DNA from: Omphalotus guepiniiformis
Lineage: Eukaryota > Basidiomycota > Agaricomycetes > Agaricales > Omphalotaceae
DNA: 64,000 nt
Direction of reading: 5' to 3'
NCBI GenBank assembly: GCA_028554645.1
Contig: JAQOOI010000075.1
Coordinates: forward strand, 372,001-436,000
Below are positions 1 to 13,143 of this stretch, in pieces; the first letter of the stretch is position 1, and each line of letters begins with the position of its first letter. The position numbers and the translations under genes were made by a program. Under the pieces are notes generated by a model. That model was not told the DNA's origin. It ran no database searches and saw nothing but the letters and a program-made list of their open reading frames with translations.

Positions 1-1870
1 ATAGGCTCAATGGGGAGTCCTTTCAGCAAGACGCGCTGGTGACCTTCAACAGCTTTCAATATGCGGCTCTTTGGGTGCCGGACAGCGCAAACTCCTCTGT
101 TCGATACGCTAGTCTGCAACGAAGAGCTCTTCCGAATGGGCAGTGGGAAGGTTTTAAATTCACGGACTACAACCAAACTGATGATGACGGACACGATACG
201 TACGTGGTATCTCTCGTTGACGGTGACTCGTTGAGTGACTCGATCTTCAGAATCTCCTTGGGTATCTCTCGAGGAGATGGCACGCTTCACCTTATGTTTG
301 ATCAACATGACAATCCTCTGAATTACCGAATTTCTGTACCCGGAATGGCCCTAAATCCGACAGCAGTGAACTTCACCGCGGAGCTCTTCAGCCCTGTCCA
401 GGTTCGTGTAACAATGTAACGACCTCTACCACAAAACATCTATGTGACCTCACTCTGCTCAGAACTTCCTACCGGGTCTCGAATCTTTGGATAAAAACAT
501 ATATTTCATTAATATCACGTACCCTCGGTGGGCTGTTCTTTTACGACATTTTCGATATCAGAAGCCGGGATAGCTTACCTTGACTTCCGGGCAGAATTCT
601 GCAAATTCCAGTGTCTGGATTCAATTTGAATAACACTGACAGTGCCCCTGATCTTCTACTCGAGATGCGTGTTGGACGTTCAGGACTTGGGGATGATTGG
701 ATATATCATTACACACCTGGACGCAATTGGAGTCTAGTAGGACGCTACCTGGAGGTTCGTTCTATTTTGTCCAAATAGATGGAGCCCAGTTGAGCTCACA
801 GAACATCAGGGCGTGAACAGTATGTGTTTCACGCTTTGAAATTCCGTGAAATTTAAGTTCTCCAGATAATGCCTACGTCAATGGACTGGACTTTGACTAT
901 CTCGGTAACCTCCACGCGACCTGGTGAGTTCCTGAGCCCTTGTAAAGCCTGGAAATCCTGGAAATCTTAATTCTCCTCGGTAATCAGGACTTATCGCGAC
1001 TATGTTAATGACACAGGTCAGGATGTCGCCGTCGAAGCGGGACCCAATGGGCCGGAGAACGTCGGTATTAGTTCAATTGAAAGGGTACCTGTCACTTTGT
1101 TATACTAATGGCAACAACACGATACAGAATCACGATCTGGACTTTTCTTACAGTCCCGACCTCGGATATACCTGGCTCAATAACTGGGGTCAAACTATCG
1201 GAAATGTGACTGCTGCAATCCCCATTGTGCCGAGTTCAGCAGGAATTACAATGTTTGGAATTCCGAAATATGGGTGAGTTGACTGTATCCCGCAATACTA
1301 CCGATAGTTCAAATTTGTGACACTCCGTCAAGGGGTATCTTGAACCAGGAAGCTCAGACTGTAGACCGGGAAGGGAGAATACACGTGCTGAATAGAGAAA
1401 ATACGACAGGCACTGAGCAATGGTGGGTCTTTTCTTTAGCATCATAGAACCACCGTGCCTTACATCTCTACAGGTATCATTACTGGCGTAGCACGACCAT
1501 AAACTGGACGCGAACCCCTCTTCCTCTAAGTTTATCTGCCCAGTCTATCAACAACATTACAAACACACCCACAGTCATCGGCAAAAGAGGCAAACTCGTG
1601 GCACCCCCAGGGAGTGACACTTTGGTAGCAATACTACCCTCCAATGCTGCAAACTCAACTGGACTGAGCATATTAGCTAGCACCGCTCAAGGCCATTTCC
1701 GGGACTGGGAAATCATGTGGGAGATGAAGGAGGGTTGTGGATGGGAACCTTTGGTGGACCGGTATCGACTTGATTTCGAGGTCGGGGGCGATGGCATTCT
1801 GAGTTTATTCCTCGTAAACGGGACGGAGGTGGTTGTGATGGATTTGGACTTGGGCATCGCAGGTGTGTAA
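1..1870 (+). CDS. BNR_4-type repeat protein, 5' end outside window
   Basis: This is the 3' part of a multi-exon gene; the open frame already runs from base 3. Exons lie at about 3-400, 461-521, 595-754, 867-924, 988-1050, 1120-1273, 1330-1420 and 1474-1870, ending in TAA at 1868. The protein carries ISRGDGTLHLMFDQHDNPL, a later block around LDFDYLGNLHATW, and SYSPDLGYTWLNNWGQT. These fit the fungal BNR_4 (sialidase-like beta-propeller) family, whose members are usually secreted and of unproven substrate. The signal peptide would be upstream of the window. There are many N-glycosylation sequons, as expected for a secreted protein. Exon borders are approximate, especially between 520 and 870. 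The family call comes from recognising the motifs, and no enzymatic activity is claimed. Confidence 0.72.
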
Positions 1871-3814
1871 AGAAACAACCTAAATTTAGGGTCAGATCTC
1901 CCGCTGTCCCATCTATCTCATCTGTTGTAGATTGGTTTTAGATATCTCAATGGGTCAGGGATCTGAATCCACATCTTTATGCTATGTATTGTTTTGTGTG
2001 GCCTATGACAGTCTATGGCCTCAATCTTCCTGAATCACACCTTCAATAATCGCGCAATCACCGTACATCGCACCTCAGAGGCCAAAGTTCCAATGATAAG
2101 TTAGCTCTGCGGGAGTTCAATGATACGCTGGTCAAGAATATACCCAGAAACGGCGGCTGAGATAAAGGACAAAGGACATCTCTTCCTTCATCTCAGCCTT
2201 CTCTTAGCATATTTTTGCGCAGCTAAGTGGTGATTGCCTGCAGTGTAGAAGTATGAATTGGATCTCATTAATCATTAATCTTGGAGGCTGTAAAGTAAAG
2301 AGATCTTTTCTCAGTTGCCACGATGGTTGCACTGCAGATGTCAGTGTTCTTATGTTAGGAAGGTCAACTTTAAACCTAAGACTGACATCATGCCTCGTTA
2401 GGCAAGGATTTGCAGTATGTAGTACCGGTTGTTGTGCGGAGATCACCGGCTTATCATCTCTTAGTCTAAGTGCAGTGCTTGTATTGATTTCTGTCGATAT
2501 GAAAGGTAAGCCAAGGTAACTTGGCTACAAATTGAAGTCTGAGGAAAACATATCAGACTGATTAAGTTTCGAGGCGAATGAATGGGCGCATGATTTTGAA
2601 GCTAGCCATCTCCCGGCGGCAGTTGCTACATACCACACTGCACACTGTTGAATAACTGTGTCGTGTCATCTTAATTAGTTTGATGTGCGTGCCCTGAAAG
2701 CCATGGTAGCACCGCAGCCAGGAGCATTAACGCGCAAGTTGCTGGCGCTGAAGAAGCACTGAATTACTTCAATCGCTCACCAGTGATATATATGTTCTCC
2801 GAGTTCACCGTTCCGCAGTCACTGGCACCTTGTGTGCAAATTCAACAAGAACACGGGCTGAGCAGAGATCGTAATGGCTACGCCAGGAACCCTCAAAGTT
2901 GGTCGGAGAGCAGCAATACACTCTGATGGTAGAGCGCGGCAGGCGTTGTGATTTGAATAGAATACCACAAGCTATTTGGCGCCCTCACTTGAAACCAGGA
3001 GCACCATAACAGTATCCAATTGCTTGAAGTGCAAAGCAGTCCGGAAATGGGTGGGTACTAGTAGAATGATTGTATCCCGAGTTCCAATCTTGATCGATCA
3101 TGATTGCGGCAAGTTTTCAAATCCCCCACTCCACCGCTTTCAATAATTTGCTTTGACTGCGCAAGAGCAGAACAAGACACAAAGACATGGTAAGGAAAAC
3201 CCTACGCTTTTGCATTTGGATTTACACTATATACAATGATAACAATAAGAAACCAAGCCTCCGAGAATGCCATAAGTAGGTCGTAAAATTCTTGTTGGGA
3301 TCCGTTTCCGAAGTAAACCTATGTAGTGAAAGAGGAGCAGAAGCGAAGGAGTGAACTGTATGAACATGCAGAGGTTTAACGAACGAAGGAGTAAAAGGTG
3401 GCTGAAGAAATAGTACATTGTCCTTTTTCGATTCCAAACGATTAGAAAAGAAGTACAGTAAGGTAGTCTGTGAAGGAAGAGAATATGATAATAATAATAT
3501 AGACTTCAACCGTTTCCCATGAAGTTATGATCAAAAATACGTGGCGTTAAGTTAAAAGACTGGAAAGGAGTGACATACGAACAAGGCATCGTAGCTGTAT
3601 CAAATATTAAGAGAGGGAGGTTTGGAGAATAAAATATTTACCATACCCAGAAGCCGCAAATGCAATCATGATAGATCCGTGGAGGGATAGTAAAACAACA
3701 GCGCTGCCAGAATGCAAACGCGAATATCAATCGAAAGCAATCGAAAGCATGACGAGAGTTGAGAGCGACGACAGGGGCGGGTCAAGATGAAGAAAATTCG
3801 CAAAAGAAGCGATT
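1871..3814. other. Intergenic region, no supported gene
   Basis: About 1.9 kb between the BNR_4-type gene (+) and the bHLH gene (-), so it holds both 3' ends. Open frames here are short, lack family motifs and do not join through good splice sites. The part at 3220-3520 is AT-rich and fits the 3' flank of the bHLH gene. Confidence 0.5.
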
Positions 3815-5154
3815 TCATTCCTCGTCTTCCTCATCTTCGTCCTCATCAGCGTCACCCTCTCTGCCGCTACCACCCTTCCATTCTCTCTCCCAGAGCGGTG
3901 GTGGGTCCGAAGGCTGAGCAGCAGATTCGCCAGGTGCGAGACTTGACCGTGCTCTCTCTAGACGGGCAAGAAGCATTTGACGGTCATTCAATAGTTCATT
4001 AATGTAATCAATTGCTGTAAAGACGTAACAGGTGAGCATCCTTGCGTACAGTGAACAACTCTAGAAACCGACTTACTCTTCCCGAGGACAATATTCTCAC
4101 TTCGTGGTCCAGCTCGACCATCAATTTTCTCACCCGTCCCATCGTCAGCCTTTCCTCGTTTATTTCTCTTTGCTTTCGAGCCCCTTCCAGAGCTATTGTC
4201 CGCATTCATCTGGGCCTCTTCCTCTAAACGAATCGCTTCCCTCAAGGCAGGCACTGTTTCGCATAGCGCTTCGTAACCCCGGCGAATATTAGCTCGTCGT
4301 TTTTGTTCTGATTGTATGTGGTTGGCCTTCTTCTGAGAAGGAGAGAGAAGAGTGGCTTTACTCGGCGGTGTGGATGAGGAAGCAGCTGGAGGAGAAGGTC
4401 TTAGTCGCTTGTTAGAGGGAAATGAGCCAGACTCTAAAGAACGCTTGTTTTGGCAAGATCCGGGAGATCCAGCTGCAGCGGATGAGGGTGGAGAAGGAAG
4501 AGTGGAAGCGTTTGAGCTGCGGCGAACACTGCTAGTGCCCGAGCCGGCGAACGAGAGAAAAGTTGCTGATGATGCTGAGGTCGTAGGTGGAGAGCTCATA
4601 GAGCTTAATGGGCGCATGCTGGAACCACTACGCATCTCCTGTTGCGCACCGCTGAGGGTGTGTAGAGGAGCGATAGATATCGGCTGAGGTACATGGCCGT
4701 GACCAAGTGAATGATGAAGTGTATGCGGCGGAGAAGAGTGAGAATGCGTAAGATGAGGCGGCTGGGTGCTCTGCTTGGATAGAAAAGGAAAAGGGTCGTT
4801 ACGCTGCGATTGCTGGTGATAGAGAGCATGCTGGCGATGGTGTTGGGATTGGTTGGGAAAATCATAAGCGTACTGAGAATGGGTCGACATAGGAGTATAA
4901 GATTGCGTCTGCTGGTACTGCTGCATCATAGATGAAGAATTCCAGGCTTCTGAATCGAGCGACATGAGATCCTTGGTGGCCTTTGCCAAAGCTTCGCGGC
5001 CCTGGGCATGAGGTACGTCTGGTAACGCAGGATTCCCTGGAGAGTAAGAAGAAGACCAGCCAGCGTTTTTTGAATCATTCGACTCTGAATAATCGATTGA
5101 AGAAAGAAAAGACTGGAATACATTGGACTCAGCGGGAGTAAGGAGATCAGACAT
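3815..5154 (-). CDS. bHLH transcription factor with an unusually long loop
   Basis: Two exons, 5154-4077 and 4014-3815, join across a 62-nt GTAAGT...CAG intron to give 425 residues. The basic region and helix 1 are HIQSEQKRRANIRRGYEALC, with the E-box-reading His, Glu and Arg residues in place. Helix 2 is ENIVLGKTIDYINELLNDRQ, and its Thr codon is split by the intron. A loop of about 50 residues, rich in charged and Gly/Ser residues, separates the two helices; typical loops are 5-15. The N-terminal part is rich in Gln, Ser and Pro, and the C-terminus ends in an acidic Asp/Glu run. The start at 5154 is chosen because the frame upstream (to 5376) has no further conserved look. It is a nuclear DNA-binding regulator; its targets are unknown. 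Confidence 0.82.
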
Positions 5155-8100
5155 AATTGAAGAAGGGAACTGAAGGAGGACAGCCAGGGTGGGCAACGTT
5201 AAGGACGTCGAGAACGACGGTGACGAAGAAGAGATGAAAAGTTGAGAAAAAAGGCTCGTTGAAGGTTTGGTGGTAAATGTATCAACTTTGAATTCTCTCC
5301 TGTTGGCATGGAGGCTACCCCAGATGTGGCTGTGCTTCCCACCTGATCTCACTCTCCATCCGTTTCCCCCCGCCAATCATCCATATTCGTCTCGTGTTCT
5401 CCTTTTCTCCATCCAACAATTCCTCATTTTTCTTGACAAATGTCTTCTTGAATAGTCGATTCACCAGCATGAGCCTTGATAGCTTTTCTCTTTGCTCCAG
5501 GGTCGCTTTCTGCACTGTCTCTCGTCTCTAGGCGCATAGGACTTTCTGCCACTCTGGTCTGATCTTCTCATTGCTCAGAACGTCAAGTTCTTTTCTTCTG
5601 CATGGCAACTATCGCTCAAATGTCATCAACGAGATCACTGAGATCATAGCATCAAAATAACGGTGAGAGCTCTCATGAGTCTTTTCGAGCCTTTAATTCG
5701 CTCTCGCAGGCCCGGCGGGCTGTGCTTTCGTGCATCACACCAGTAGTACTTACCTCTCAGTGCTGCGGAACTTTTCTTTGTCTGAATACAGACCAGCTTC
5801 TCCTACCTTGTCTCCATTGCGACCTCTAACATGAATCTTTTGGAAGTCACCCGAGTCCGTGGCGGCGGCGGCGACATCAGCGCTCATCAGCGTCGGGATA
5901 AGGCGGCGACCTATTCACCATTCGTTCATTGACGCATTGCGAGGCACTTACTTTGATGGCCTAACAGCCCAACAACTCTCAACGGTCAACCGACCTCGCT
6001 ATTTTTCAAACATTCCCTGTCGTTGTATGCATCACAGGAAGACGAAACTCTTCTTCATGAGTCCTACAAATGAAATTTTAAGTTTTCAACATGCCGCAAT
6101 TGCCGCCGCGCTTCAGTTATCTCCCTCCTTCTATTCAGGCAACACACGTCCAGTGCCTTGGGTAGCCTTGGGTGTTATGATTCTGTCAGAAGTATTTAAG
6201 ATTTGAGCGCGCTTACATCTTCTCAACTTCTTTCCGCATACATATGTCCCTCCCTCGATTTGTCTTTTCTATGTAGAATTCAGTTTATGACCAAAGATGG
6301 CGCGTCTTATGCTTTTCTGATAATCTGTGACTCACTTATCCATATGCTCTAGGTCTCGTCTACGTCACCAGCAAGTCACCAGCACTCTTCCTGTACCTCG
6401 GGCACGCGCATGTCCGCGTTTGATTTGCCAATCCTCTTGATTCGTTTTTCTTTGGAAGTGCGTAGAGTGCGCCAATCGAAGGAGCACACTTCCCACCAAT
6501 GCACTTGAAGGAAGTGATGACAGGGCCTGGTTTGCTTGGATGAACAGTCTTCCTGCAGCGCCCTGCGGTGGGTGTTTGTCGACACGGCCGTTATAGATAT
6601 TGATATGTTCCTCAGCCCTGAACTGTTATTCAAATATGACGTTCGTCGAGTGTTAACCTGGCTCGAAGTGTTGACATGGAAGAAAAAAAAACTGGACGAT
6701 TAATTTGCAAACATCCGCCGCTGCTTACGTTGCGGTTTGCAAGCAGAAGACGGAGGTTTTTCATGAAACGCCTTTTCGAAAATACCCGAACATTAGACGT
6801 TCTCCGAGCCCAGCAGGTGTTCCTATTTGATATTTTCCGCCTCACAACCATTCCGGTCAATGGGTCATTTCCTCGGAGATCTCCTATATTTTTTACTTCA
6901 GTGCAGAGCACAACAAGGTTCAGGACCTTACCTTCCACGATCATGATCTGTTCTTTCAGAACCTGGCGCAATCTCGGGGATAACAAATTCTCCTGCTTGT
7001 TTTGATCAAGTTCTTTGCACTTCGATCAGTACTGATCAGTGCGTCAGCTTGAGTCTCTGCAGACTGGGCCTATCTTTTCAGGAGGACAGGCATCGAGAGC
7101 CTTGGGGTGTGGCGCATCACACACGTATGAGAGGGCTACTGGCCTAGAATGCGTTATGGCATCTCATTTGTATTACTGGTTTTCTTCTTCAACTTCAGGA
7201 GCTGTTGCTACTTTAGGGAGTGTAGAGAGTTGAAAGACGCTGCGTAGGTTTGTTCAATAGGCTCAGTTCGAAAATTGACCCCGCTAATTGACCCTTGCTT
7301 AAACTTGCAGTCACGTTGCATTTCGGAATAAGCAAGTATGACCCATCGGTGATCCGTGGCGCTATTTATCCTCAAATTTACCTTCAATTAATAGGCGCCA
7401 TATCAAACTGCACTATATCTACCGCCGGAGCTGTCTGTCGTTTCGTTGGAATCTGTGCATCGTGGTGGATCGTTAATGTTCGACAGAAATACGTATTAAC
7501 AAATATTTGTCCTGCACACTCGATTGGTCACCATGGCGTCCGACACATACGCGAGAGTACACTCCAGCCGCTCTGGCGTACACGGTGCAATATTATTTGT
7601 GTGCTGGCGTGGACCCAGACTCGCCATCCCCCGTTGCGAGACCGATTTTTCGCAGATTCGTCGGTGCCTATCCGTAACGGCTCGGCTTTCACTTTGCTCA
7701 GAGACCTCATTGCATGTATGAACATGTTCGCAACCGCACTCAGAGATTCCGCTGCGTATTTGGCATTTGCATTTCAGAAACGATTTCGGTCCTCGGAAAT
7801 GTTGTTCGGAATCGCGACCGCCCTCACTCACTCACATTCTCCGAGAGTCCCGACAAAAGCTGTTGTTTTACGGCTCCGCCTTCTGGCCACGCGTCCCGGT
7901 TCGGTTTTACTGTCAGGAGAAAGCCCAAGCTGCTCCTTTTCGGCACGTTGAGCTATCAGGCTGAGTCTGATATCCCCCCTTTGGATTGACACAAAGGTTT
8001 TCGCGACGGCACGCTTCGACTCCCATGAGTGCTCAGGTACTGAACTTCCGATTTCCGAGGTAGTGGCTACGATACTTTCCCCGTCTCCGTCACAGAAGTA

Positions 8101-11100
8101 TCGGAGTTGGCGATGCACGCCCGGTCTCCCCTGCACAAACATCGTTTCAGAAGGCTCGGGAAGGTTTTAATTTCATAGCTCGCAAGTTCGCAAGTTCGTT
8201 CGAACTTGAACGGAATTCCTAGGCCTAGGCTTTCACCATCTAGTACTTGCCCGCGTATTGCACACCAATGAGAGGAGGAGGATCTATCTCAAGGTTTTTA
8301 CGAAATCCCGTTGAACGAACTGAGAGATTTGGTCTCCTTCAACGAATGTTTGCCTCCTCCTCCACACAATACAGAAGCGATACATGAGGCTGACTACCGT
8401 CACCTCGCCAGTGAAGAGCCTTCTGCGCATATCATAACATGCTGCGTGTGCGAATGGAATCGGGTCGTGCAGATGATTCGAGTCCAATGACATCGCCACC
8501 GCCAGGAGAGCGCGCGCTGGCCGTTGGAGCCAGTTGAGTCCCACGCTCGGATTCCTCCTAGTTGTCCATGGATGATGACTTGAGTCATACCAGTGCATTA
8601 AGTTTGGATACAGGACAATGACGAATTGCTGTCAATGCCGCCACCCACCACAATCGCGATGAGTTGCAGCAGAGCGTAGTCTTGGCTCTCTAATCCGAGA
8701 TATCTGTGGTTTTTTTTTACGACACACGCTGCAATCACAGGGTTCTCGCCACTGCTGGCCCACTCAATTATAGGTGGTCTCGGCTCTCTGAAGACTTTGG
8801 CGTGTTCGCACCTTGTGGCACTCTAGTGGAGCATTCGGAAGTCGTTCCTCTGGGAGGCTGATATGAGTGCTTAGACGGGTTAGTTCTACTGTCCCACACC
8901 GTCTGCGCGGAGTCTGATTGTTGAATCTAGTTGTTTGTAGTAAGTATCTTATAATAACAAACCCGTTTTGGTGTCTCGGTCTACAGCTTAATGATCATTT
9001 GATCACCGCTGATATTCAGTGACCACCTGACATTAAGCAATCTATGTAAGCAAATCTATGTTGATAGCACGAGTATCGTACTCGTCCAGTACTCATCCAG
9101 CGTTCCTTTTCTCCTACATAGGATCTCCCGACGTTCTCAAGACTTACCTTGCGGTTCTTATTCTTCTTATTTCCAACTTGACCTCGGCGCTCAAATTTCT
9201 GAGATGACAAAGTCAGTGTCCGAGCTGCCCAGGCTCTGGCCTCTCAGTCGTCGACGTTTACTCGGTATTGGAGTGGCCACGCCTCAAGATGTCGCATATG
9301 TGGATTTGAAGCAATGTTCTATTGAGGTCTGGCCGATACACCTGAAATGACAAAACACTGCGAAAAATCTGTATGCAATACTCTTCAACCCGCGATGAAT
9401 TTGGGTCTTGAGTCGATTACTTCCGACTTGACTCGAACCAGGCTTGTTCCTGACTTTGTGGTCGCACGCGCGCTTGAATTGGCACGAGTTACGTCTTCAA
9501 ACAGATAGAGAGCTCACGATCCCGGACGAACTGGCGGTTGAAGCAAATGTCGCTTCCTATGTGCCCGATTTAAGATGTCAGGCTCGATCCAAAAGGGCTC
9601 TTCTGTGAGTTTTCCAAGTACATTGTGGCGCTTGACGACCAAATAAAACATCCGCGATTTGGAGATCTGTCAATCATTTGTCAATCTGACCGTTTCCCAC
9701 TGGTTTTTTCTGGTCTAGAGTTCGAGACCTATAGCAAGGACCTCTGACTATGTCATAATTGTATTCCTCAGCACCACTAGCACACGCAGGCATTATGAAA
9801 TGAGTACGAGTTGCCTCTGCTTCGCGTTGCTTTGAGTTTCAACTTTCAAAGTGTCTTTCATATCCCAGACTCTAGAATTGCTGGACTCGTTACTTTGGAT
9901 GTCTTGTTGTAGCGGCCACTGTTCGCCACCCCGGCGGGTGAATCAGCCCGAGTAAGCCGGAAACTTACCTCCTATTGGACAACAGACATAAGAGCGAAGA
10001 TAGAAGTCAGATCATTTCGTACACTTGTTCATATGTTTCTGAAATGCTCATAACAGCCTAATTCTCCTCCACCATATGTTCGATCATTTAATCTGCCCTT
10101 TTGCATCAACAAGTTATGTACAAACGGGAGCACACCGTTTAATCCGTGGTATTCTGTCGATTGCAAGTTGGATGCTGATCTCATTCATTCATTCATTCAG
10201 AGAGAACTCTGCATCGGATAATTTGTACTCACTCCTCACAGTTTCTCTGCAGTACCTAATCCAGTGTCTTCACAGAGTTGACCCTAATTGACCTCACGAG
10301 CTCCTCAGGTACTCGGTTAGAGCATTCGAAATATCTCCAAAACGGTACACTTTCTGCTTCCGTTCTGATTCATTATCAACGTCCAACGTTTATTAAGTGT
10401 GGTGACGGGGATCCTGATCGGGAAGGCGGTATACCAATTAAGGCACTTCGGGTAACGCCTAAAACACGTGGGCTCCTCACGGCGACTCGGAAATCTGCCG
10501 GTGAACTGGATATCGTGGAATCGTGGTGACATTAGCCTGACGGTGGCGTTGGCTCTGAGATTTAGTTTGAATCACTGTTTTTGAATATACCGACGGCTAG
10601 GGTCAAGGCTTTCAAATATGGGGTACAATTTCCGTGAAGGGGCGGCAAATTTAGATGCTGAACACTGGGCGGCGCATGATACCACACCTATAGCTAGTTC
10701 ATGTCGGACTGTGGGTTCATAGTATCTAGTCTACCTCAACAGGTGAACGGTTCGTGTCTTCATCATGGTCTAACATTACGCGAGTGTTGGGAAAATCAGC
10801 AGTTTTTCTTACGGATCTCTCAGACGTGATACGGTCGCGGGCCAAACATGTATCTTCAAATACGCCACAGAAGCTGGGTAGCTCCCTATCAATTGCACCT
10901 TTACATGCGTCTCGTGCGAGTCTACTCAGCATCTTCTTGAAACGTAAGTCTGAGGAACATATGTATTTGCGAAGACGGATTTTAAGTAAGACACCCACGA
11001 TAGCAAGGTTGCATTGAGGCAACGAAGTTTCTAATCTAGCAGATATCTAAAGTCGATTATGAACCCGCGACCCGTTCTCGTCATTGAGATGTTGTATGAT

Positions 11101-11712
11101 GAGGCCGTGCACTTTAGTAGCAGAAATATGATAGATTAAATTCATATCTTTTTGGGCAAAGTGACAGACAAATATGATGATGCGGGGTAAAAGTTGTACA
11201 CCTAAAACCGTGCCGAAGACCCATTTTCTGTCTGACAAGTGTTGGCGCCGCCCCACCGCAACTTAATAGCACGAATAGCACCCGTGTAATCAGAATAACG
11301 CTTCATAGGCACCAAGTGAAATCGGCGGAGACAAGAGGAACCACTCGATTGGGCGACACTACGGTGACTGGCAGTTATTTCTGAAACGCAAATGAAATTA
11401 AGGGTGTGCAGAGATCTTGTGCATTGGAAGAGGGAGCATTTATGTCGCTGATGGAACACTAACGGTAGTTACCCGCCGGCCAGTGAGTACCTGAATTATA
11501 GGCTAGGCCTTCAAGTTGAAAGAATGAAGGTTCAGTAAGAAACAAGACGAGCATGAGTGCTGTATAAACATCCTGAGAGTGGCCTGAGACAGTGCTCAAG
11601 CAGACGACTCAGTGAGAGCCTCGACATTCGGCGATCACCGACGTGCCGTCGCGGCAAATGTTGATGCTTCTCAGCAGTCAAGGTTCTTCAAGCCACTTTA
11701 CGTTCGATTACC
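5155..11712. other. Gene-poor region
   Basis: About 6.5 kb with no gene I can support. The first kilobase is the upstream region of the bHLH gene. Open frames here are short or overlap on opposite strands (for example 7295-7951 on + and 7496-7831 on -), which is what GC-rich non-coding sequence gives. The best hint of coding is on the minus strand at 6376-6990, listed separately. I saw no transposase or reverse transcriptase motifs, and no long terminal repeats by eye. Genes next door have very short exons, so a hidden gene cannot be excluded. Confidence 0.45.
6376..6990 (-). other. Possible degraded or spliced gene, unrecognised
   Basis: On the minus strand an intron-like stretch (GTAAGG...ATAG, about 6931-6886) joins two open pieces. 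A second open stretch of about 80 codons follows a good acceptor near 6633 and ends in TGA near 6366. The translated pieces are basic and match no family I recognise. There is no convincing start, and the middle exon border is unclear. It may be a real small gene, a relic, or chance. Confidence 0.2.
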
Positions 11713-12968
11713 ATGGCGGATCCCAATCGCAAGCGTAAATCGCAAATCCCAGAGAAAAGGAAGAAAAAGAAATACCGCTCAGTTAGTCTCGATCTCACTC
11801 TGTCTGTTGTAATGATTCGACTTTTTCACGAATTAACAGGATGGGTCTCGAAGTAAAAAGCTTGTAGATGGGCCTGGGGTATGGGTAAGCTGTGGGTATT
11901 CATTCAAATGATGTAAAACAACTAGCTCAAGTTTCTCTCAGGTGTTAAAGGAAAAGAAAAGCCCACAGTTGGCGAACTTTACGACTTGTTCGACTCAGTG
12001 AGCAGACAATGCGCCGTTCACTGAGGCTGTTAGATTGACTAGACAAACAGCTGGCTTCAGAACTTTGGCCTGTGGCAAATAAAGATGTCTGTGAACCGAA
12101 CCTTGACTCTGATTCATCATCTGATGAAGTGGAAGTATCTATCGAGGCTCAGATCACCCGGGAAGTTTCCAACATTAAGCGACCAAGGGCCGAGCAAAGA
12201 TTTGGTGCGCAGGATGCAGCTTCGTAGTACTTTGAACTTGATGCAAGCGTTGAATAGCTAACTGTCATACCGACACTCCTTGTGGTATTGTCGTTTCCAT
12301 TCTGGCGGAGACAGTAACCTTACTCACCCTGAATTTAAAGTTATCTTCATATCTTGTAGACCTCCTGTTGACCCTGTTCGGCTTGTCGAGACTCATATCC
12401 AGAATGTACAGCGCACCGGGATTACGCACACTCGGTAGGAATCTGTGTACTCTGTACTGGCTCCGTTGTTTCTCAAAAATAGTCTGGACAGTTATACGCA
12501 TCGCTTCGTTCCGGTGTCCGCAACCTGTTTCGCCAGCATCCCCGATATACAATTGCTCTGTCGATCTGTTCTCGCTCCTCTCCTAGGCCCAGATTCCGAG
12601 AGAACCTACAGCGTAAGGTTCTGTGCTTGGAAAGTGCGCATCGCTCTCATGCGGCCTTCTAGTACAAGATTGAATTACGACTTCGTAATCACACATCTCT
12701 GACACGACCAAATCTAATACAAGCTATCGCTGAGTGTATTCCAGACAAGCATACGGTCAACCTGACAAATCCAGACCTCTTTATTCTCGTGGAGGTTTTT
12801 AAAGTAGGCGATTCCTAATTGTGATTTTATATTATCTGATTTCATTATTGTTCACAGAGTGTCTGCGGAGTCTCTGTGACGAAAGATTATTATAAGCTCC
12901 ACAGATATAATGTCATGGAACTTGCAAACAGTAACCACGAGTCAAGTGAGGATATTAGGCTTCACTGA
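11713..12968 (+). CDS. TAN1: TAN1/THUMPD1-like tRNA acetylation adaptor (THUMP domain)
   Basis: Nine short exons splice cleanly into 274 residues: 11713-11781, 11840-11891, 11942-11997, 12051-12204, 12258-12284, 12341-12434, 12492-12612, 12663-12803 and 12858-12968. Every junction keeps frame. Family landmarks appear in order: a basic N-terminus, GPGVWVSCVKGKEK, TVGELYDLF, then an acidic segment. The THUMP region follows with FISCRPPVDPV, RFVPVSATCFAS, RNHTSLTRP and NLTNPDLFILVEVFK, and the C-terminal end has YYKLHRYNVMEL. TAN1 binds tRNA through its THUMP domain and helps the Kre33/NAT10 acetyltransferase make N4-acetylcytidine at position 12 of tRNA-Ser and tRNA-Leu. No single exon exceeds 154 nt, so the gene shows no long open frame. 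It converges on the TEA gene, with 175 bp between the stops. Confidence 0.88.
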
Positions 12969-13143
12969 CCCAGGACTTTCGATTAGGCCAATTTGTATTC
13001 AATGCTTTTAGCATGTTCTGCCCCTTCAAAGATCTTATTCAAAAAAAACAAAAAGTCCATTTTCGTGAAGTATGTCACAGACGTACAATGTATAAGTATT
13101 GGTTATGCACATACCAGATATTTCATAACCAAAGACAATCTAT

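Noticed and set aside
2925..2965. tRNA-like A box (TGGTAGAGCG)
   Set aside because: No B box (GGTTCGAATCC-like) and no acceptor stem at the right distance.
7295..7951. Open frame of 218 codons on the plus strand
   Set aside because: Several other frames on both strands are open over the same GC-rich bases, it has no start context or motifs, and its composition looks random.
10726..11022. Overlapping open frames of about 90 codons on both strands
   Set aside because: Neither has a family motif or supporting splice pattern; both cannot be coding.
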